Shown here: in pieces, positions 56,019 to 64,000 of the stretch
Position numbering within the stretch: position 1 is the first letter of the stretch
Layout: the number at the start of each line of letters is the position of its first letter
Assembly (NCBI GenBank): GCA_020310875.1
Contig: CM035435.1
Location: forward strand, 67,423,997-67,487,996
Direction of reading: 5' to 3'
From: Ceratopteris richardii
Taxonomy: Eukaryota; Streptophyta; Polypodiopsida; Polypodiales; Pteridaceae
Length of the DNA stretch: 64,000 nt
The notes under the pieces: generated by a model
Seen by the model: the letters and a program-made list of their open reading frames with translations, nothing else
The model's database searches: none
What the model was told of the DNA's origin: nothing
Translations under genes and position numbers: made by a program

Positions 56019-57134
56019 AAAAAGATCAGGTGAAAGAATTCTAAACTTTACTTATTTATTAGTTGTTAATATGATTTTTTATTGATGCATTTCATGTGTA
56101 GATATGTACATCCTTCTGATAGGAAAGGAAGATTTTTAAAATTATGAAACAATGAATTTAAAACTGAAGTAGGGATGTGTATGAAGAGGAGATAAGAATT
56201 AGAGACCCTATGGCTTTCATAAGGATAGGAGAGGGAACACTTGACTTGCGATTCCTAGTAGAAGTAAGTTTATTTTATATAGGTAGACTACCTTAACTTC
56301 CAACCCATGTCGCTAATGAGGTCCTAGTTCCCAATATAGCATTCCTCTAGAACCTCTGCTCTGATTAGGGGTTAAGCCTTTCCCCTTAAACAAAAAAGTT
56401 GCGAAGAAAAATTAAGAAAAGAGAAAAATGAGAACATCAAGCAGTATATTAATGGCTACTACTTCCAACCCATGTCGCTAATGAGATCCTAGTTCCCAAT
56501 ATAGCATTCCTTTAGAACCTCTGCTCTGATTAGGGGTTAAGCCTTTCCCCTTAAACAAAAAAGTTGCGAAGAAAAATTAAGAAAAGAGAAAAATGAGAAC
56601 ATCAAGCAGTATACTAATGGCTACTGCAGGATGAGAAAAAGAAAATTAGAAAAAAAAAAGAAAAAGAAAAAGAAAAAGAAAGAAAAGAAAAGAAAAAAAT
56701 TATCATGTTCAGTTGTGGTCTCGAAACCACTTCTAAAATTCTATACAGGCAATATGAGGCGGATTTATGCTATAGAGGAATTAGTTAGATGCATCTTATG
56801 GCGAGTGGCTACGGAGTAAGGAATAGACCATTTATATAAAATATTTATTACTTTTGAACGGGTTAATAGAAGAGCAAGTACCATAACTGTCTGATTGATT
56901 TCTATGGGACTTTCTAAAACTTGTTTTCAATTTCATGCATTGAACAAAAACGTTTAAGATTCAAGTTTGCATAATTTTAAAAGTTTTTTCTTAACTATCA
57001 GAAGATGTACTTACCTTTAGGAGCAATTTTATATAATTTTGAAGAAAATAGTTCAAGAAATATTTTTCAAAAGAGTTTGATACTGCTTTCCGATTAAACT
57101 GTAGGTTGGCCCATCGAGGGCGATGTGCAGGTTT
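56019..57134 (+). other. gypsy-2 3' untranslated region
   Basis: No coding similarity. Holds a 165-base tandem duplication (56296-56460, 56461-56625) and an AAAAAG repeat at about 56635-56700. Confidence 0.7.
56296..56625. repeat. 165-base perfect-phase tandem duplication
   Basis: 56296-56460 and 56461-56625 are almost identical; I see three or so base differences (for example AGGTCC/AGATCC, CTCTAG/CTTTAG, TATTAA/TACTAA). Confidence 0.93.
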
Positions 57135-57146
57135 GGTGGGGGCAGA
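57135..57146 (+). promoter_or_regulatory. polypurine tract of gypsy-2
   Basis: GGTGGGGGCAGA immediately before the LTR start TGTCAG. Confidence 0.8.
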
Positions 57147-60100
57147 TGTCAGAAGGATTTCCTAACTTGAATTTTCATATGCAAAAATAAAAATATTTTG
57201 CTTTAGAGTCGGTTGAATGATATCTCTCTCACATAATTTTTAATGTATTGGTTTGAATTGACTAATTTTTTCTTCTTTCTCTTAGTACCTGTAGGCATTA
57301 AAGAACATGAGGAGTTGGATTAAACAAAAGGTTTTCTTATCTAAAAGGATTTTAAGTCTATGATTGAATACAAGGAAGTATTATGATATATATCATGCTC
57401 GTATGTGTGTATATGTATAGGTAAATGTCATGTGTATGCATGGACATTGATGATAATTTCATAATTAAAATCATCCTATCTTGCTTTAAACATGTTACTT
57501 TATCTTTGTGGAATCCATGTGTAAAGTTGTGGTTATAAACCTTTGTCCCTTTGTGATTCACAGATGTTTAATTAGTTGTTAAATAATTATTAAAAATAAC
57601 TATTAATAGCTATGATAAATATCTAAATGACTAATTAAATAATTATCAATGACTAATTATAATAATTATTAATTATAACATATTAAAGTAATAGTTATTT
57701 TATTGTTTTTTTATGAAAATATCTTATTTGAATCAGTAACTAAACTTTTACGTGTGTATAAGTGAAGTCATGTGTTTTAGTTAAGTGAATGTATGTGTTA
57801 GTTAAAATTAGTTAATTCATGTGATAGCGTGTGATGTGTGTTAGTTAAGTAGGTGTATGTGTTAGTTATCTAATTAAGTACATGCGCACGTAGATTCATA
57901 TGTTTGTCTTTATAAGTAAATAGGAACGTGTTTCTTCTTTCCTAATGCTCTTCCTGCAGGTACGGCAAAGCTCTGTTGAGAGAGAGTGAGAGAAAGAGAG
58001 AGAATGTTTAAATCTTACGTGTTGTTTGATATGTACAACCTGCGCTCTGTGTGCCTACGGAAGCTTGTGCGTGCCCTGTTGTTGCATGCTTCTATTTAAC
58101 TGCGTTCATGTGCTCGATCATGCGTACCATCCAATTGAGCTGAGCTCTCACATAGCTTAAGTTCCTTTGGTACACGAAAACGCCAATAGCTTGCATTATG
58201 TTGTGCCGCCAATGATATAGCTCATGTCGTTTTTTAATAAAGAGAGAGAAAGAGAGAGAGTTTCAGGTCGGGCTGTAGAGCTACGGTGGAGGAAATAGTC
58301 ATAGATTGAAGTTCTAAGAGAAAGATTTTCTTTACCTTTTCCTTCCTCCTCCACAGCAGGCATGCATGATTAATCCGTTTAAGAGAGAGAATGCATGTTT
58401 TACTTTTATCTCCTTCCTCACGCTTCTCTCGGATGCATTTTTTTTATTGATATGGTAGTGACTCAATAAAGTAGAGAGAGAGAGAGAGACAAAGAGAATG
58501 AGAGATTGATGTCCCTTGTCTCTCTTCCTTACTCTATGATCTCGTTAGTGCTTCAGTAAAGAAAAACAGAAGCCCACGTAGTTGTAGATGAGGGATTGTG
58601 TTACATGATCCAGTGCTCTCACTTGTGCCTCTGATTTGGCCTAAGAGAGATCTGATATTTGATTTATAGGACGATATTATTTCTCGTGCACTGAGACTTT
58701 GTCATAATATCTTTAAGGATTTGTGTGTATTTTGAATAAGTAATTTGATAGAGCTTTCATGAGAATAATCATGGGCTGTTGTGAAAATATGTGGAGCTGC
58801 TAATTCGATTGCGTGTAAAATTAGAATGAATTAGAGAGAGAAAGATGTCAAGCTGAACGATTGTCTTTTGTGCATTGTTGTTTGGGCGAGCATCTGTGCG
58901 TTCTTCTACTTTGCCTACGTATATGTGTAGCTGCTGCTAAACTCTGAATGATTTCTCATTCTTGTGGAAAAAAATGAACTAAGCTTCGCTTTTTGAGGTC
59001 TATTATAGTCTTCGGGGGAAAGGATGAAGAAATATGCACTTCATTATTAAGTGGGTCTGGGTAAATTTATGATCGCAGAAGAAGAAAGCGTGCTGCTATG
59101 AGAAAGAAAGAGAGATCTACGTGAACTTGTCTGATTTACAATAATATTGGTGCACATCCATTCATGCAATTGTCAAAGAGTCTCTCACTTCCCATGTATC
59201 TTCATATACTTACATGCATGGTGCATCCATGCGTATGTAAGAAATGAGCTAACCTCTCTATTTGGAAGGATATTTGTATCTGTATGCACGTCTGATTAAA
59301 ATAATCATCTATATATTTTGGGACCAACATATGCTTCTGTATCTAATAGAGAGAAAGAAGAATATCAGAGATTAGTTCATTCTGTATGTGTTCTACGAAT
59401 TGATGTGTTATTATCTATTTTAATTTTTTTTGAGAGATTATATGCTCCTGTTTGCAAGAGGATCCGTGCTCATTGCTATTTCTGAATTTTTTTTGACTGT
59501 GTGATGGGATGAAATTTGTTAAAGAAATCTATATATAATTGAGAAAGAAGTTTGTGCAGGTGTGACACACACGGAGGGAGAATAGAGATGAGCATAAAAG
59601 GATTATTGATTAATCGACTAATAACCATACTTGCTAAGAGGGGGTTCTATGTGGGTATGACGCATGACGTTAATCAAATTTCAGGAAGGGCTATGATCTG
59701 CGAACAATATCATCATCATTCAGAGTGTGTCCTTTGAATATTATTGATGCATATTTAGATCCTTGTCATAGCATCCAATCGCTTTTTTTTCTTATGATGT
59801 GCATCCTGCAGATAGAGCAAGAGTGCATTGCGCATAGTTGAAGAGAGAATCTCTCTACACTGTTGTAAATCCTTATTTTAATACAGTTTCGGAATCAATC
59901 GTTATAGAGTTTCGATATTTCTTTGATTGCTTGAGAGTTGGAGTGGTGTTCTACCATGCACTTGTGTGGGCTCGATAATCGAAGCCTTCAGAATGGTGAT
60001 ATGATCTGAAAATAAATAAAGGTCTTGGAAATGACCACGCCTCAAGTGCGGATCAAAACTAAAATAGAGAAGCTAGGTGGACCTTCAAGGTTCAGATGAA

Positions 60101-60264
60101 CAGAGAAATAATCATCACTAGCTCAGCTGAACGTGTGACACACACAGATCGAGAGAGATGATGCTTGAGACTTTGTCCACGTGAGTAAAGAGAGAGACGA
60201 TGCTAGAGACTCTGTCCACGTGAGTAAAGAGAGAGACGATGCTAGAGACTTTGTCCGTGTGAGT

Positions 60265-60325
<61 letters not shown>

Positions 60326-61574
60326 CTAGCAAAAGTGTATTTATGTATAAGTGTATTTATGTATATATTTAAACATGACAGGTTGCATATATAATTTGTG
60401 TTGCATGTGCATGTTAAAAATTGAATTAGCATGTGTATGCATGTGTATGAGGAACGCATAATTATGTGATAGATAGATGCATGTGAGAGTATGTGCATGT
60501 ATGCATATGAAAGTTAGGAAATGTTAAATGCATGTTGCATGTAAATTAATGTGTATTTGCATAGATGTCTTCAAATGCGTGAAAGATAAGAAATTAGAAG
60601 CTTTTGTTTACATGTGTTAGTATAAGTTATGTATTGAATGCTAAAATATTAAATGAGTGTTTCATATTTACTAAAAGCATATTTATGTTTTTCCTAATGC
60701 TCTTCCTGCAGATCATTGAAGAGATTACAAAGGAGAATACGAGAACACAAGCATACGAGATTTCAAGATTACAAAAATACGATATTTTTTTGAAGATTGT
60801 TTATTAAGTTGTATAGGATTATCTATTAAGAGAATTGTATTAGCACTTATGATAAACTTTTGTATAGGCTTATTGTATAGGCTTATTGTATAGGCTTAAA
60901 TAAGATTGATTTTGAAATTCTTCATACTGTTTCTCTGAAAATTAATTAAGATCTTTACTTTTTTATTTCATATGTCTAAAGAATCAGGATCTACAAGTAG
61001 TTCTAAACTAGTATCTTCAAACAATTCTGATATTAAGAATCAAGAATTAGAAAACTTAATAATAGGAACATTGGTTCTGTCTTCAATTGATAGTTCAAAT
61101 AATAACGAAAGTATAGAAGTTGAAATTATTAAAGATAAAGTAGTTAACGAAACTTTACACACGTTAGATTACGATCATCTTCTTTCTAGAATTTTACCTT
61201 TAATTACCATAGTTTTGCCAGAACCGAAGGACAAGAAAGACTTATTCCCACCTAGTTTAGTTAGAAAACCTAACTCAAATCAAATTGAGAACGAAGAAGT
61301 TGACTTTGTTAAAGATAAAATTACAAACGAGAACTTAGTTTTGTCTTATCAATTAGAAGCTATAGAAAATCATAGGAACGCTCGTCCTTACGGTAATTAG
61401 TTCTTAATTTGCACTCCCATATATTAGAAACATATAGGTTTTTATCACACCTAAACTGAAAAATCAACCGAAGGCCCTAGGCATACTTAGAAGCACCCTA
61501 CGTGCAGTCACACGGTTAGGTTAGCGTGATTCTTTTAGATGAACGTTAGCCTCCCTTCACACCCCTCTACGACA
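57147..61574 (+). repeat. 3' LTR of giant gypsy-2
   Basis: 4428 bases, TGTCAGAAGG to CTACGACA. Includes the complete LTR open frame (60972-61400), GA repeats (about 60266-60326) and an additional tandem unit at about 60170-60265 (three GTGAGTAAAGAGAG-type copies) absent from the 5' LTR. Confidence 0.93.
60972..61400 (+). CDS. 142-codon open frame inside the gypsy-2 LTR
   Basis: Starts MSKESGSTSSSKLVSSNNSD with ATG at 60972, and ends NARPYGN before TAG... at 61398. The N-terminal third is Ser/Asn-rich and acidic; then VEIIKDKVVNETLH, HLLSRILPLITIVLPEPKDK, KDLFPPSLVRKPNSNQIENE and KITNENLVLSYQLEAIEN. I recognise no domain. The frame end (CTTACGGTAATT) could be a splice donor. Only the 3' LTR copy is complete. 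It may be a 5' extension of gag or a separate product; function unknown. Confidence 0.5.
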   Translation: MSKESGSTSSSKLVSSNNSDIKNQELENLIIGTLVLSSIDSSNNNESIEVEIIKDKVVNETLHTLDYDHLLSRILPLITIVLPEPKDKKDLFPPSLVRKPNSNQIENEEVDFVKDKITNENLVLSYQLEAIENHRNARPYGN

Positions 61575-62530
61575 CCGGTGAACCCGAATCGAGTGTCGCA
61601 CAGACGTTGGACGATAGGATGCTACAACAGTTGCTTCAGTCAGGTGACGACTTCGCCATGCCCCGACAGTTCTAGTACCGGAAGATCAATTGATTACCTG
61701 CAACTTAGGTGATGAAACCAACCCACGACTAGTAAAAATTAAGGCGGGACTATCAAAGACCTTCCAAGATAACTTGTTGCAGTTGCTACATGAATTCTCC
61801 GATGTGTTTGCATGGGATTACCGGGATATGAAGGGGTTGGACCCGCGTATCTATCAACACAGGGTTATGCTGAAACCAGATGCTTGGCCTATTAAACAAC
61901 CAAGCTATAGGATGAATCCTAACTATGCGGACTAGGTCAAAGCAGAACTGGATCGATTGCTGAAGGTTGGGTTTATTGTCCCGATCGAGCATGCGGAGTG
62001 GATTTCCCCTATTTTCATAGTTCCTAAGAAGAATAAGCAATTGCGAATATGTGTGGACTACTAGAAATTAAATGCAACAATAGTACCTGATCCATTCCCT
62101 CTACTGTTTTTGGATACAATGTTAGATGATGTGGCAGGTTGTGAGATGTATTCCTTTTTGGATGGATATAGCGGTTATAATCAAGTACGAATGGAGGAGC
62201 AGGATATCCCAAAGACAACATTTATAACCAATTGGGGCGTTTATGCGTGTACAGTGATGTGGTTTGGTATGAGAAATGCTCCGAGTACGTTTCAACGCTG
62301 TATGCAAGAAGTTTTTGGCCTTATCTAACCACATTCATGCGAGTTTACTTTGATGATTTCTCCTTATCCAGTGATACTTCGGCGCATCTGTACCATTTAC
62401 GGTGCTATTTTTCAAAGTGTCAAGAATACCGGTTGTGCTTAAACCCAAATAAATCGGTGTTCTCCATATCATGCGGCAAGTTGCTGGGGCACATTATCTC
62501 AAAATAGGGAATTCAAGTTGATCTAGATAA
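61575..62530 (+). pseudogene. gypsy-1 reverse transcriptase
   Basis: LLHEFSDVFAWDYRDMKGLD and IYQHRVMLKPDAWPIKQPSY are the usual RT lead-in. Then VKAELDRLLKVGFIVPIEHA, IFIVPKKNKQLRICVDY, EMYSFLDGYSGYNQVRM, TFITNWGVYACTVMWFGMRN, and the catalytic VYFDDFSLSS at about 62343-62372. In-frame stops occur at 61933 and about 62061, and a frameshift near 62325. Confidence 0.92.
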
Positions 62531-63220
62531 GGTGAAGGCCGTACTGGAGGCACCTGCTCCTAAGACACCCAAAGAAGCAATGCGCTTCTTGGGACAAATC
62601 TGGTGGCATGGACGACATTTACGGTGGCTTGCTCATCTGGCCACACCCCTTAATCGGCTGATAACCAGTAGTCCTCATCAGTTTGAATGGACCCAGGCAT
62701 GCCAACTCTCTTTCGATCGATTGAAATCATTGTTAACGCAGGCTCCTATTCTACAAGCGCCAAATTGGGAATTGCCATTTCATGTCTTTGTGGATGCATC
62801 CGACATTGCAATTGGCCGCGTGATGATGCAGCAAAAGAACAAATGGTTCCATCCGATGTATTATGCAAGCCGCAGATTGGCCCCGATAGAGCGCAATTAT
62901 TCAGTCATTGAACGTGAATGTCTTGGGTTAGTGTATTCGGTGAAGAAATTCTGACATTAATTACTAGGACGACGCTTCACTTTTCAGGTTGATCATGCAG
63001 CCTTGGTGTACCTTGTTCGCCAACAACATTTGGGAGGAAGACTCGCAAGATGGGTCTTATTGCTCCAAGAGTTTGGTTATTCAGTAATACATCGACCAGG
63101 GTCTGCACACGCACTTGCTGATTTTCTATCTTGGTTGGATTCCGGTGAACTTCTGGAAGGTGTTGATGCTGCCACACCTACTATCTATGCAACTGAGACT
63201 ATACCGGAGGACCAATAAGA
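62531..63220 (+). pseudogene. gypsy-1 RNase H
   Basis: VKAVLEAPAPKTPKEAMRFL and QAPILQAPNWELPFHVFVDA lead into RNase H (first Asp in FVDASD), YYASRRLAPIERNYSVIERE (Glu), then, after a stop at 62952, FTFQVDHAALVYLVRQQ, VIHRPGSAHALADFLSWLDS. Ends near 63218. Confidence 0.9.
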
Positions 63221-63294
63221 ATGGTCATGCGAACCCTCCTATTATGAAACTTTGATGCTTTCTTGACTAGCGGATCTCCTCCCGGCACTCGGGA

Positions 63295-64000
63295 GTGTTG
63301 CTCAGATGTGTTCCACCACACGAAATTGCGTTAGTAATCCCAATGGCTCATTCGACACCCGTTGGAGGTCATTTTGCGGTTGACCTGACCCACCGGAAGA
63401 TTCTGCAGAGTGGCTTATGGTGGCCTACTATGTATCAAGATGTGCACAAGTATGTGCAGCAATGCGATGAGTGTCAACGTTCCGATCAACCTTTACAGTG
63501 CCATTACTTTCCACTTCAACCAGTTTTCCTCTCGAACCCTTTCAAAAATGGGGCTTGGATTTTATCAGGCCAATTACACCTCCGGTAATATTCACCAATA
63601 ACAGATATATTCTTACATGCACAGATTATGCAACTAGATGGGCCGAAGCTTGGGCTCTATGGTCTGCTACAGTTGCTGTGGTCGTTAAATGTTTGATGAA
63701 GGATATTTTTCCACGCTATGGGTTACCCTTGGAGATAGTAACTGATCAAGGTATGCACTTTGCAAATACATTAATGCAAGTGCTTACTAAAACCTGCCAG
63801 ATTGTGCATAAGTGCAGTTCTTCCTACTATCCACGAGCAAATGGACTCGCTGAAAGCACCAACAAATCTCTGTTGAACATCTTAAAGAAACTGGTATTAG
63901 ATTGTCCGGAGAGATGGGGCCAATTCCTACATGCCGTACTATGGGCTTACCGTACAACATATAAAGTGGCGACCGGAACACCTCCTTTCAAGTTGGCTTA
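63295..64000 (+). pseudogene. gypsy-1 integrase, cut by window end
   Basis: HHCC domain: HSTPVGGHFAVDLTHRKILQ, WWPTMYQDVHKYVQQCDECQ (63350-63480). After a frameshift near 63570 the core reads CTDYATRWAEAW (first Asp), VTDQGMHFANTLM (second Asp), YYPRANGLAESTNKSL (Glu), WGQFLHAVLWAYRTTYKVAT, continuing past 64000. Catalytic residues are intact. Confidence 0.92.

Larger units (their letters stand above)
44808..61574 (+). mobile_element. giant Ty3/gypsy element 2 (16.8 kb, LTRs over 4 kb)
   Basis: LTRs 44808-49081 and 57147-61574 start TGTC and end GACA; the first 105 bases differ at five positions. Between them lie a PBS, gag, protease, RT, RNase H, integrase with GPY/F module and a polypurine tract. 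An imperfect 4-base TSD (CTGG/CCGG) flanks it. It interrupts gypsy-1 between protease and RT. Coding parts carry several stops. The order and motifs place it in Ty3/gypsy. Confidence 0.95.
61575..64000 (+). mobile_element. Ty3/gypsy element 1, right part, cut by window end
   Basis: Resumes where the protease stopped at 44807: after removing the giant element and one TSD copy, codons join in frame (PLAG, then EPESSVAQTLDD). RT, RNase H, integrase zinc domain and integrase core follow, and the window ends inside integrase. Confidence 0.92.

Overview
This is nuclear DNA from a land plant, read almost entirely as transposable elements. The evidence is plant-type Ty1/copia and Ty3/gypsy polyproteins, a plant L1-type LINE (DUF4283-like/CCHC ORF1, then endonuclease, RT and zf-RVT), a CACTA end, GT-AG introns, AT-rich intergenic DNA and long microsatellites. 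Deep nesting and very long LTRs suit a large genome (gymnosperm, fern or similar), but the sequence does not fix the species. I see no intact ordinary host gene.

Layout. 1-4112: minus-strand copia element A, cut by the left edge, with PBS and 5' LTR. 4418-8829: plus-strand copia B of the same family, lacking its 5' end. About 9000-10590: a broken minus-strand gene with a ParB-like N-terminal signature. 10742-11297: a 30-32 bp minisatellite. 12705-13284: a 5'-truncated LINE with 15-bp target-site duplications (TSDs). 13490-14265: six tRNA-like modules in a row. 16830-17530: a copia scrap. 17622-19050: the left part of a CACTA element, cut by a copia LTR piece at 19051. 19051-21500: degraded LTR-element debris with a 340-bp compound microsatellite. 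22199-28566: complete copia C, with both LTRs and TSD TATAT, inserted in an older minus-strand copia gag (D). 29166-35469: full-length LINE of the same family as the truncated copy, with 15-bp TSDs. About 35490-38770: a tandemly duplicated GC-rich, gene-like locus on the minus strand. 40083-41190: copia E remnant. 41336-44807 and 61575-64000: Ty3/gypsy element 1, split by the giant gypsy element 2 at 44808-61574, whose LTRs exceed 4 kb.

How the parts relate. Removing the giant element rejoins the gypsy-1 protease-to-RT reading frame, so the giant is the younger insertion. Copia C likewise splits copia D. Most pol genes carry in-frame stops or catalytic substitutions, so little here looks able to move by itself.

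The points most worth a second look are: a 5S-rRNA-like segment in the putative gypsy-1 LTR; an open reading frame inside the giant's LTR next to a gag that has no ATG; the six-module tRNA-like array; the tandemly duplicated gene-like locus in which a GA microsatellite stays in frame; and the broken ParB-like gene.
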